Shown one piece after another: positions 34,072 to 42,585 of a stretch of DNA of 64,000 bases. Source of the DNA: Streptomyces sp. Mut1 (lineage in GTDB: Bacteria; Actinomycetota; Actinomycetes; Streptomycetales; Streptomycetaceae). Under the pieces are notes generated by a model. It had not been told where the DNA came from, did no database searches, and saw only the letters and a program-made list of their open reading frames with translations. Numbering within the stretch: position 1 is the stretch's first letter; each line of letters opens with the position of its first letter. A program made the translations under genes and the position numbers. Where the stretch lies: contig NZ_CP120997.1 in NCBI RefSeq assembly GCF_030719295.1, positions 6,644,001-6,708,000 on the forward strand, in the 5' to 3' direction.

Positions 34072-35130
34072 ATGCTCGCTGCCGTTTACCACGGGCAAAA
34101 AGACATCCGGGTCCAGCAGTGGCGTGACCCGGCGCCCCCGGAAGCTCACGAGATCCAGCTGGAGATCGTACGGGCCAGCATCTGCGGCACGGACGTGGAC
34201 GAGTACGTATCGGGCCCCCACCTCGTCCCCATGAAGGCGCCCCACCCGGCCAGCGGCCATATCGGCCCGCTGGCCCTCGGGCACGAGATGGTCGGGCGGG
34301 TGGCGGCGGTGGGGGCCGAGGTCTCCGGCTTCCGGACCGGGGACCTCGTGGTGCCGGGCTCCGGGGTCTCCTGCGGGAACTGCCGGCTGTGCCTCGCCGG
34401 CCGGACCAACCTCTGCGACGGCTACTACACCGTGGGGCTGCACGTGGACGGCGGCCTCGCCGAGCGCGTGAACGTCCCGGCCCGGATCAGCCGGTCCGTC
34501 GGTGACTGCCCGGCGGACGTCGCCATCATGGCGCAGCCGCTGGCGGTCGCCCTGCACGCGGCCCGGGGGACCGGGGCCGGACCCGGTACGAGCCTGGCGG
34601 TCATCGGCCTCGGCGGGATCGGCTCGCTGGTCGTCGCCGCCTGCACCGCACGGGGTGTGGACACCATCGGGGTCGACGTCTCGGCCGGCCGGCTGGAGGT
34701 CGCCGGGCGGTTGGGGGCCTCGCACCTGATCGACGCGTCCGACGAGGACGCCGCCGCCGCGATCCGCCGTGCGACGGAGGGCCGGGGCGCCGACGTCGTG
34801 GTCGAGACGTCGGGCACGCCGCAGGGGCTCGAAGCCGCCATGCGGGCGGTGAGCCGCGGCGGGCACATCCGGCTGGTCGGCCTGCACCGCGACCCCTCGC
34901 CGCTGGACCTGACCCGCCTGGTGCTGGACGAGATCCGGATCTCCACGTCCAAGGTTCACATCTGCGACCAGGACCTCCCCGACGCACTCGCGCTGCTCGG
35001 GGAACACCCGGCCATCGCGCATGAGGCCGTGGACGCGGTCATCGGCCTGGAGGACATCGTGCCGGCGGGCTTCCAGCGCCTGGCCGCCCAGGAGGCCGCG
35101 GGCAAGATCGTGGTGTGCTCCGGCGCGTGA
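34072..35130 (+). CDS. Zinc-dependent MDR alcohol dehydrogenase (butanediol/sorbitol dehydrogenase type)
   Basis: The 352-residue enzyme shows the catalytic zinc site ICGTD at residue 35 with GHEMVG near 68, four structural zinc cysteines in CGNCRLCLAGRTNLC, and the Rossmann motif GLGGIGSLV near 178. It interconverts a secondary alcohol and a ketone or an alcohol and an aldehyde with NAD(P). ATG at 34072 follows AGGAGAAGG. It is the last gene of the four-gene operon and ends before a strong hairpin. In the pathway it could act on the aldehyde made by the carboxylate reductase pair, which is inference. Confidence 0.9.
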   Translation: MLAAVYHGQKDIRVQQWRDPAPPEAHEIQLEIVRASICGTDVDEYVSGPHLVPMKAPHPASGHIGPLALGHEMVGRVAAVGAEVSGFRTGDLVVPGSGVSCGNCRLCLAGRTNLCDGYYTVGLHVDGGLAERVNVPARISRSVGDCPADVAIMAQPLAVALHAARGTGAGPGTSLAVIGLGGIGSLVVAACTARGVDTIGVDVSAGRLEVAGRLGASHLIDASDEDAAAAIRRATEGRGADVVVETSGTPQGLEAAMRAVSRGGHIRLVGLHRDPSPLDLTRLVLDEIRISTSKVHICDQDLPDALALLGEHPAIAHEAVDAVIGLEDIVPAGFQRLAAQEAAGKIVVCSGA

Positions 35131-35142
35131 CCACCGCTCACC

Positions 35143-35174
35143 AGGGCGGGGACGGGTCATTCCGTCCCCGCCCT
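35143..35174. terminator. Hairpin after the biosynthetic operon
   Basis: AGGGCGGGGACGG and its exact complement flank a six-base loop (13-bp stem) 13 bases after the dehydrogenase stop. There is no T-run, as is common in this GC-rich group. It marks the probable right boundary of the biosynthetic region and separates it from the MoxR/VWA operon. Confidence 0.8.
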
Positions 35175-35343
35175 TGCCGGTGTCCGGGGGCGCGGGCAGG
35201 CCCGAGGCGGCGGAGGCGGCCGGCCTCGTTGTCACTGGGGGCGCTTAGAGTCTCTCCCACTCGTCACGGTGCGTCGCCGTCGACGGGTTTCATCGGCGTG
35301 CCGCCGAATCGGCGGACGTCCTGGACAACGGGGAGAACAGCGC
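35175..35343. promoter_or_regulatory. Upstream region of the MoxR/VWA/SWIM operon
   Basis: This 169-base gap must hold the operon promoter if the hairpin at 35143 terminates the previous transcript. TAGAGT lies near 35247 after TTGTCACTG at 35229, a possible -10/-35 pair with a short spacer. GGGGAG stands 8 bases before the ATG at 35344. Confidence 0.35.
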
Positions 35344-36204
35344 ATGGGGTGGGTTCCTGCGGGCGACTACGAGGTCGCCCTCGATGCGGGCACAGTGGTC
35401 TGCCGCAACGGGAAGGGCCGGCGGCTGAAGTCCGTCCCGGCCAAGCTGAAGGACGACCCGGCGGTCGTCGGGCTCAGGCAGCTGACCGAGTGGCTCGACC
35501 GGCACGAAGGCCAGTGCCTGACCGATGTCGAGCAGTGGATGGTGCGTTCGCTGCCCGTCCCCACCGCCGTGCTCGCCCGGGTCTGGCCCGACCCGGCGTG
35601 GCAGGCGGCCCTGCGGGACGTCGTGGTCACCGGCGCGGGCGGCGGCGTCGCCGGATTCCTGCGCGACGTCGACCCCGACCGCGGTCTCGGCCTCGTCGAC
35701 CTGGACGGCGACACGGTCCGCATTACCCCGGACGTCGTCAGCGTGCCCCACCCCGTCCTCCTCGACGACCTCGACGACCTGCGGGAGTTCGCGGTCGAAC
35801 TCGGGGTGAGCCAGAACGTGAAGCAGCTGTTCCGCGAGGTGTGGCGCCGCCCGGCGGGCCTCGCCCCCGACACCAGCTCGGTGGACACCTACGCCGGCGG
35901 CACGTTCAAGGAGATGCGCTTCCTGCACGGCCGCGTCACCCAGCTCGGATACCGCTCGCGCGGCGGTTACGCGGTCTGCCCCGTCGTGGAGGACGGCGCC
36001 ACCGTCGAGGCGCGCATCTGGATCGGCGAGCACGACGGATACGGCGGGTACGACACCGAGACGGGCCCGCTGGGCTGGACCGACCCCACGGGGCGCGCGC
36101 TGACGGCGGCCGAACTCGGCCCCGTCGCGTGGTCCGAGGGCATGCGCATGGCGGCGGCGCTCTACGCCGGCCGCGACGTGGAGGACGAGGAGCGGGCGGC
36201 ATGA
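35344..36204 (+). CDS. DUF4132 domain protein (YehI-like, stand-alone)
   Basis: The 286-residue protein matches the DUF4132 region by its opening WVPAGDYEVALDAGTVVCRN and GRRLKSVPAKLKDD, the LTEWLDRHEGQC helix and the later VKQLFREVWRRPAGL and GYRSRGGYAVC. E. coli YehI carries this domain in a much longer chain, so here it is a separate short protein. Its function is unknown. It is the first gene of a five-gene operon, and its stop overlaps the next start as ATGA. Confidence 0.78.
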   Translation: MGWVPAGDYEVALDAGTVVCRNGKGRRLKSVPAKLKDDPAVVGLRQLTEWLDRHEGQCLTDVEQWMVRSLPVPTAVLARVWPDPAWQAALRDVVVTGAGGGVAGFLRDVDPDRGLGLVDLDGDTVRITPDVVSVPHPVLLDDLDDLREFAVELGVSQNVKQLFREVWRRPAGLAPDTSSVDTYAGGTFKEMRFLHGRVTQLGYRSRGGYAVCPVVEDGATVEARIWIGEHDGYGGYDTETGPLGWTDPTGRALTAAELGPVAWSEGMRMAAALYAGRDVEDEERAA

Positions 36205-39200
36205 GCATCACGACGACGAACACCGAAGCGAACACGACGGCGGCGGGCGCGGCATCCCTCCCCGCCCAGGCCGGGGGCGAAGGCGCCCGTACCCGGATCC
36301 CGGAGGTCCGCGCGGCGGCCCTGCTGGACGCGGGCGCGATCCTCCCCGCCGGCACCACCGACCGGGACGACGCCGACGCGCTGACCGCCCGTACCTACAC
36401 CCACACCGCCCTGGGCGACCGCCCGCTGGTCCGGCTCGTGCCCGGCACGCTCGGCGAGGCCGAGGACCTGGCCCTGGAGTTCCTCGGGCTGACCCGCACC
36501 GCCGAGGCCCCCGTCGTGGGCCAGGTGCGCCGCGAGACGCTGGGCTTCCCGGCCTGGGCACTGGTCAACGACCCGGCCAACGGGCACCACGCCCTGGCCC
36601 TGGTCAAGGACATCGAGCGGCTGGGCCGGCAGGCCAGGACCCGCGCGGGAGCGGCCAAGGAGGGCTTCGACGCACTCGGCACCACGCTCGGGCGGGCCGT
36701 TCCCCACTTCCTCCCCACCTACTACGAGCAGGTGGCACGCCTCTTCCTCCAGGCCGAGAACACCACCTACGCGGCCTCGTTCTTCGGCAAGGCCCGCGAG
36801 GCCGAGCGGGTGCACGGCCTGGTCGTGGACGAGGACCGGCAGCGCGCGGTCTTCCTGGAGTTCGCCTTCGCCGGCGCCCTGACCGTCAAGGCGCTCCGGC
36901 AGTACGTGCGCGACCTGGTGGCCCGGCTCGAACCGGCCGACGCCTGGGCGCAGTTCCGCCGGCTGCTGGTCGAGCGCTGCGCGGCCGGCATGCCGCCGTA
37001 CGCGGCGCTGCCGCAGGACGTGCGCGCACTGGTCAAGGGCGCCGGGCTGGACCGCGAGGCCGCCGAGAGCGAGCTGGTGGCCGACCTGATCGGCTCCCCG
37101 GGCGTCGTCCGCGCCCCCGCCTCCTTCTGGACCGCCTACCGCCCCGCGCTCATCGCCCTCGCCCGGAGGGACGAGGCCGTGCGCGCCCGGCTCCTCGGCT
37201 TCTTCCCGGACACCTTCGGCGAGAGCGGCCGGGACACGGACGGCGAACTCGGCTGGCTCGCGCTGCTGGCGGAGTCCGGCGCCGAGGACCTGCTGACCGG
37301 CCTCCCGGACACCTCGGGCAACGCCCCGGCCGACCTGTCCGTCTCCCCGGCGGACTGGCTGGCCCGCTGGGAGGCACACCGCCGGCGCAACCGGGCCACC
37401 CCGGGCCGCAGCCCGCAGACCCTCGAACTGGCCTCCCGGATGGCGGACCGGCTGCGCGCCGACGGGCGCCCCGTCGAGCTGTTCCAGGGCCGCTGGCAGC
37501 GCACCGCAGACCTGGACCTGTTGGACCTCTGCCTGGCCTCCGGCGTCCCCGTCGCCGTGCCGGACGGCCACGAAACGGAGACATCCCGCTCCTTCGGCCT
37601 CCCGGTCGGCCCGTGGCTCACCGACACCGCGCCCGGCGCGCGGGACCTCACTGCGCTCGCCGCACAGCCGGTCCTCCGCGCCCTCCTGCGGCGGAACATC
37701 GGCGACCTCGGCACCGGACGCGGCCAGCGCCCGGGCGACACCGGCATGGCGACGCTGGCGGCGCACCCGGTGCTCTCCGTACTCCTGCGGGAATGGCTGA
37801 CCGCCCACGCCCAGGAGTACGTGGCGGCGCGCGGGCTCCCCGCGCTGCGCACCGCCCTCCACAAGCTCTCGGCGTTCGGCACCGTGATCGCGGACGTCGC
37901 CCCGGAAGCCGTGCGCCTCCTCGAAGGCCATGAGGTCGTGCCGCTGCTCGCCTCCACCCTGCGCACCGGCGTCTTCGACGAACTGGGCTGGCCCGCGCTC
38001 GACGAGACGTACGCCGAACTGGCCGCCGAAACCGCGACGCGCCCCCGGTCGGAGGGCGTCGGCGTCACCGGAGCCTGGCCCGCACTGATCCTGAACACGC
38101 CCGAACGGGCCGTCGTCGTCGGCCCGGAAGGCGTGCTGCTGCGCCACACCCTGCGGCTGCCCGCCACCGTCGACCACTGGCGGACGCCCGCCTTCCGTTA
38201 CGTCGACGGCGAATTGCTGGTCATCTGGTGGGAGGACGGCAAACAGCGCGGCTACTGGTCGCACCGCCCCGCCGAGGTGTTCACCGTCGGAGGCGAGCAG
38301 ATCTCCCGCTGGGGCGGCTCCTCGGACGAGGTCTGCCTGCCGCTGCCCGGCGGCGGCCGCGCCACGGGTGGCAAGGCCCTGCACGCGGGCGACACCTCAC
38401 TCCCGCCGCAGCGCGCCGTCATCTCCGACGGCACCGGTCACTGGCGGGAAGGACACCAGGGCAACCAGCGGGTGTGGCTGGAGTACGACCCCGTCGGCGG
38501 TACGCACGGCCGCGCGTCCCTCCCCGCCTTCCTCCGCTCCGGTGTGCGGGACGGCGCCCGGCTGCTCACCGAGCACTGCCAGGTGCTGCCCCTCCAGCCC
38601 GGTCTGGAGGCCACCCCGTTCGGCACGGACGGCACGGTCCTCGGCCGCTGGGTCCGGCAGACGGTCACCGAGCCCGGCACGGCCGCCCCGGCCGACGGGC
38701 ACCGGATCGCCGCCGGCACCCCCGACGGCCACACGCTCAGCCTGCCGTACCCGCTGCCCGGCGGCGGATTCCAGGTGCCGCTCGGCGCCCTCACCCTGCC
38801 CGGCGGGGCCCGGCCGGGCATGGTCCTCAACCACCGGTACGTCGAAGCGTATCCGGCGGACACGGACGGCACCGGTGGCAGCCTCTGGGACGTCACCCCG
38901 GGATCCTCCGGCGGGGAGGACGCGATGGGCACCCGCTACGTACCTCCCCTCGCCTACTGGCACGCCCTGCGCCCGAGGGACGAGCGGGGCTCCGAGGCCC
39001 TGCGGAACCTGACGGACGACCGGGCCGAGGAGCTGTTCAACGAGGTCGTCGACGCCGTCGCCCGGCACCTGGCCGCGTACCGGGCGGTCGAGGAGTACAC
39101 CGGGCCCTCGGCGCAGGAGCTGAGCCAGGAGGCCGTCGCGCGGGTGCTGCCCGAGGTGACCGACGCACGGCTCCTCGCGGGTGTCACCGGGCTCGTCCGT

Positions 39201-41363
39201 AACGCGGTGGACCGGGCCGTCGCAACCGTCCGGTACCTGGAACCGCCCGAGCCCGCACAGCCGGCCACCCCCCGTAACACCGCACGCACCCTGGGCATGT
39301 TCCACGAATACGATCCCGAGCACGGGGACGACACGACCCTGCGGAACGCCTCGGCCTGGAGCTTCGAGCGGATGCGCGGCGGCTGGTGGAGGGCCGGGAG
39401 GCAGTGGACCGCGATCCGGCAGATTCTCGCCGTCAACCATGTCCTCGGCGGCGAGCCGGCGTTCGGCCCGCCCGTACCGTCCAAGGTCCCCTTCAACCCC
39501 GGGGACGGCTGGCAGCGGGACGAGTACACCGTGCCCGACACCTCCGCGCTCTGGACCTCTCTGCTCGACAAGCTGCCCCAACTCGCCTACCGGGCGGCCT
39601 CCGCGACCACCTCACCCGAGCACCGCACCGGGCTCCTGCTGATGCTGGAAGCCTTCGCGGCGGGCCCGCTGGCCGACCCGGCGGGGACGGTCCGGCAGGT
39701 GGAGCTCGTCGAGCCGCTGCTGCCCGGAGGGACGTCCCTGCCGGGACGCCCCGAAGCCGTGCACCGCCTCGGCCAGGTGCTGCGCAGGGGCGCCCGCACC
39801 GTCGTGGTCATCGCCGACCGAGGCCGCAACACCCGGGACGACGCGGCACGCTGGCTCGCCCTGGACCACGACCCGACCGGCGCCTTCGATCCCGTACCCG
39901 GCTTCACCCTGGACCACGAGTACGTCTACCGGCAGGGCATCGACCGCGACCGGCTCACCCGGCTCACCGCCCTGGTGCGGGAGCAGGGCCCGGCCCCCTG
40001 GCGCCCGGAGGCCGCCGAGGCGTTCCACACGGCCACCGGAATCGGCCCCCTCCAGTCCGCCGCCCTGCTGTCGGCGGCCGTCGAGGAGCCGGGCGCCGAC
40101 GCACTCGCACTGCTCGGGGCGAAGACACGCGCCTTCGACGCGGCCCAGGCCAGGCTGAACGCCCTGCCCCGCGAGGACCGGCACGCCCTGGTGCGCGCCC
40201 TGCTGCCCGCCGACCCCGCCGAGCTGTGGTCCACGGGCCCCGACGTCGCGACCGCGGCAGGGGTCTGGCAGGAGCGCCTGGGCTCCCTCGCCCGCGTCCC
40301 CGAGGAGCTGGACCTCGACCTGTCGGGCACCAACGCCGGCGACGTCGACCTCGTCCTCAACACGGACTCCCGCGGCTGGCTCTCCCACGGCACCCGTGTC
40401 CAGGACGGCACCGGACGGCCGGGGCTGTACCAGGTGGGCGCACGCGGGATCGTCTCCGCGGCCCTGACCGCCCTGCGCACCCTCGCCTACACGCTGCCGT
40501 ACGGGCACCCCCTGCGGGCACACCTGCCCGTCGGGCTCGCGGCCCTGCGCGGCCGCCTCGCCGACCCGGACCTGCTCCTGGACCTCGGTTCGCTCTGGAC
40601 CGACACGGGCGGCCCGGTCGGCCCCGCGATCCGGGCCGCGCACGGGCTCCCCGAGGCGGGCGGCGGCGAAGCCGACGGACTGGTCAGGGCCGGTGAGGCG
40701 CTGCTCCTGGCCGCCCCCCGAGGCAGCAACGAGAAGGTACTGATCCGCCCTGCCGCACTGGCGGGGCCCCACGACCCGGCGTTCGGCCTCATCGAGGGAT
40801 GCGCCGGCCGTCACAGCGTCGACGATGTTCTCGCCCTGCGCGCCCTGCTGAGCGCGGAGACCGAGGCGCTGGCCTCGTCGGGTGCCCCTGACGGCTCCCC
40901 CTGCCACCCGGCCCAGGACCCGGCGCGAGCGGTGCCGGACCTGGTGGCCGAGGCCGCCGAGACCCTCGGCCTGAGCGCCGACGCCGCCACTCTCTACCTG
41001 ATGCTGCTCGCCCTGCCCGACCCGACGGACCGCAACTGCGCCCGCTGGACCGAGTGGAAGCCGGCCCGGATCAAGAAGGCGCGGGCGGAACTCGCCGCCA
41101 CGGACCTCGTTCTGGAGGCCAAGCGCTCCCGCGCCGGCCGCACCCTGTTCCTCCCCTGCGGCTGGCTCGAACGCGGCGCCCCCGGACTGCCGCTGGAGAC
41201 CTGGAAGGAACGCCTGTACCCCGTGTCCGGGGACACCCGGACCCTGCCCCACCTCCCCGTGCCCGAGCTGTTCGCAGCCGCCTGGGCACGGGTCCGCGGC
41301 GGCGACGCCCCCGCGTTCGAAGAACTGGACACCCGCGCAACCCGGAAGGGCCGCCGCCGATGA
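36201..41363 (+). CDS. Very large hypothetical protein (1720 residues) of the MoxR/VWA operon
   Basis: I recognise no catalytic domain. The first 60 residues are low-complexity Thr/Ala. Residues 60-300 are helical, with KDIERLGRQARTRAGAAKEG and a TPR-like YYEQVARLFLQAENTTYAASFFGKA split over two helices. The middle is beta-rich with Trp/Gly pairs (around 650-900). Residues 1050-1500 are Leu/Ala-rich helices. The last 200 have a winged-helix-like LYLMLLALPDPTDRN, ARIKKARAELAATDLVLEAK and a strand wing. It is soluble and lacks a signal peptide. The ATGA overlaps at both ends show it is made together with the ATPase. A large scaffold or target-binding protein for the MoxR/VWA pair is a fair guess, no more. 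Confidence 0.8.
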   Translation: MSITTTNTEANTTAAGAASLPAQAGGEGARTRIPEVRAAALLDAGAILPAGTTDRDDADALTARTYTHTALGDRPLVRLVPGTLGEAEDLALEFLGLTRTAEAPVVGQVRRETLGFPAWALVNDPANGHHALALVKDIERLGRQARTRAGAAKEGFDALGTTLGRAVPHFLPTYYEQVARLFLQAENTTYAASFFGKAREAERVHGLVVDEDRQRAVFLEFAFAGALTVKALRQYVRDLVARLEPADAWAQFRRLLVERCAAGMPPYAALPQDVRALVKGAGLDREAAESELVADLIGSPGVVRAPASFWTAYRPALIALARRDEAVRARLLGFFPDTFGESGRDTDGELGWLALLAESGAEDLLTGLPDTSGNAPADLSVSPADWLARWEAHRRRNRATPGRSPQTLELASRMADRLRADGRPVELFQGRWQRTADLDLLDLCLASGVPVAVPDGHETETSRSFGLPVGPWLTDTAPGARDLTALAAQPVLRALLRRNIGDLGTGRGQRPGDTGMATLAAHPVLSVLLREWLTAHAQEYVAARGLPALRTALHKLSAFGTVIADVAPEAVRLLEGHEVVPLLASTLRTGVFDELGWPALDETYAELAAETATRPRSEGVGVTGAWPALILNTPERAVVVGPEGVLLRHTLRLPATVDHWRTPAFRYVDGELLVIWWEDGKQRGYWSHRPAEVFTVGGEQISRWGGSSDEVCLPLPGGGRATGGKALHAGDTSLPPQRAVISDGTGHWREGHQGNQRVWLEYDPVGGTHGRASLPAFLRSGVRDGARLLTEHCQVLPLQPGLEATPFGTDGTVLGRWVRQTVTEPGTAAPADGHRIAAGTPDGHTLSLPYPLPGGGFQVPLGALTLPGGARPGMVLNHRYVEAYPADTDGTGGSLWDVTPGSSGGEDAMGTRYVPPLAYWHALRPRDERGSEALRNLTDDRAEELFNEVVDAVARHLAAYRAVEEYTGPSAQELSQEAVARVLPEVTDARLLAGVTGLVRNAVDRAVATVRYLEPPEPAQPATPRNTARTLGMFHEYDPEHGDDTTLRNASAWSFERMRGGWWRAGRQWTAIRQILAVNHVLGGEPAFGPPVPSKVPFNPGDGWQRDEYTVPDTSALWTSLLDKLPQLAYRAASATTSPEHRTGLLLMLEAFAAGPLADPAGTVRQVELVEPLLPGGTSLPGRPEAVHRLGQVLRRGARTVVVIADRGRNTRDDAARWLALDHDPTGAFDPVPGFTLDHEYVYRQGIDRDRLTRLTALVREQGPAPWRPEAAEAFHTATGIGPLQSAALLSAAVEEPGADALALLGAKTRAFDAAQARLNALPREDRHALVRALLPADPAELWSTGPDVATAAGVWQERLGSLARVPEELDLDLSGTNAGDVDLVLNTDSRGWLSHGTRVQDGTGRPGLYQVGARGIVSAALTALRTLAYTLPYGHPLRAHLPVGLAALRGRLADPDLLLDLGSLWTDTGGPVGPAIRAAHGLPEAGGGEADGLVRAGEALLLAAPRGSNEKVLIRPAALAGPHDPAFGLIEGCAGRHSVDDVLALRALLSAETEALASSGAPDGSPCHPAQDPARAVPDLVAEAAETLGLSADAATLYLMLLALPDPTDRNCARWTEWKPARIKKARAELAATDLVLEAKRSRAGRTLFLPCGWLERGAPGLPLETWKERLYPVSGDTRTLPHLPVPELFAAAWARVRGGDAPAFEELDTRATRKGRRR

Positions 41364-42583
41364 CGGACTACGCCACGACCACCACGGACAGCACCACCAC
41401 GGGCAGGGCCCCCGGCCGGGTGACGGCGCCCGGCCGGGAGCACCGCCAGGTCACCCTGCCCGAGGACCGGTACGCCACCGAACTGGCCTTCCTCGCCGCC
41501 CACGACTCCGGTCCCCGGCCGCCCGGCTGGCTGCTCACCCCGCGCGCCGTCGTCACCTTCGTGATGGGCAGCGCGGGTGAGGCGCTGAGCCTGCCGAAGG
41601 GCGCCGTACCCGCGGCCGGAGTGCCGCGCCGCCTGGTGATCGAGCAGAAGTTCGTCGGCGAGCGCGCCCTCGTCGAACGTTGCGTGGTCACCCTCGCCGG
41701 AGAGCGCGGTCTCCTCCTCGTCGGTGAACCGGGCACCGCCAAGTCCATGCTCTCCGAGCTGCTGTCGGCGGCCGTCTGCGGCACCAGCGCGCTCACCGTG
41801 CAGGGCACCGCGGGCACCACCGAGGACCAGCTCAAGTACGGCTGGAACTACGCGCTGCTCCTCGCCCAGGGCCCCACCGAACAGGCCCTGGTGCCCTCCC
41901 CGGTGCTCACCGCCATGACCCGGGGAGCCGTCGCCCGCGTCGAGGAGGTCACCCGCTGTCTGCCCGAGGTCCAGGACGCCCTGGTGTCCCTGCTCTCCGA
42001 GCGGCGGATCGCGGTTCCCGAACTGGCGGGCGGCGAGAGCGCGCAGATGCACGCGGCCCCCGGGTTCACCCTCATCGCCACCGCCAACCTGCGGGACAAG
42101 GGCGTCTCGGAGATGTCCGCCGCGCTGAAGCGGCGCTTCAACTTCGAGACCGTGGGCCCCATCGGTGACGTGGACGCCGAGACCGCGCTCGTCCGCCGCC
42201 AGTCGCGGGCGGCCGTCGAACGGGTGGGCGCCGCCTACCAGGTGGACGACGCGGTACTCGAAGCCCTCGTCACCGCCTTCCGGGACCTGCGCGAGGGGCG
42301 CTCCGTGGAGGGCTGGGAGGTCGAACGGCCCTCCACGGTGATGAGCACGGCGGAGGCGGTCTCCGTCGCGGGCTCCCTGGGCCTGGCCGCCGCCTACTTC
42401 CCCGGCGACCGGGACGTGCTCTCCCTCCTGCCCGGCCACATGCTCGGCGTCGTCCGCAAGGACGACCCCGCAGACGTGGCACGGCTGCTGGGGTACTGGG
42501 ACGGTCCGGTACGCAGGCGCGCGGAGCAGGGGTCGGCCACCTGGCGCGCCCTGTGGGACCTGCGCACGGTGCTGGAGAACTGA
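41360..42583 (+). CDS. MoxR-type AAA+ ATPase (YehL-like)
   Basis: The 407-residue protein has Walker A GEPGTAKS near residue 120, a Walker B-like segment VARVEEVTR near 193, a sensor-1 TANLRDKG near 240 and a sensor-2 region RPSTVMSTAEA. MoxR ATPases are chaperone-like remodelling machines that act on partner proteins through VWA-domain adaptors. The VWA partner is encoded next, GTG starting 2 bases after this stop. The ATG at 41360 overlaps the preceding gene. The N-terminal 35 residues are Thr-rich and probably disordered. Confidence 0.88.
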   Translation: MTDYATTTTDSTTTGRAPGRVTAPGREHRQVTLPEDRYATELAFLAAHDSGPRPPGWLLTPRAVVTFVMGSAGEALSLPKGAVPAAGVPRRLVIEQKFVGERALVERCVVTLAGERGLLLVGEPGTAKSMLSELLSAAVCGTSALTVQGTAGTTEDQLKYGWNYALLLAQGPTEQALVPSPVLTAMTRGAVARVEEVTRCLPEVQDALVSLLSERRIAVPELAGGESAQMHAAPGFTLIATANLRDKGVSEMSAALKRRFNFETVGPIGDVDAETALVRRQSRAAVERVGAAYQVDDAVLEALVTAFRDLREGRSVEGWEVERPSTVMSTAEAVSVAGSLGLAAAYFPGDRDVLSLLPGHMLGVVRKDDPADVARLLGYWDGPVRRRAEQGSATWRALWDLRTVLEN

Positions 42584-42585
42584 CG

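Noticed and set aside
35115..36200. Extension of the 1720-residue protein upstream to 35115
   Set aside because: The extension would overlap the whole DUF4132 gene in another frame, is Arg/Pro-rich, and the ATGA junction at 36201 is the natural start.
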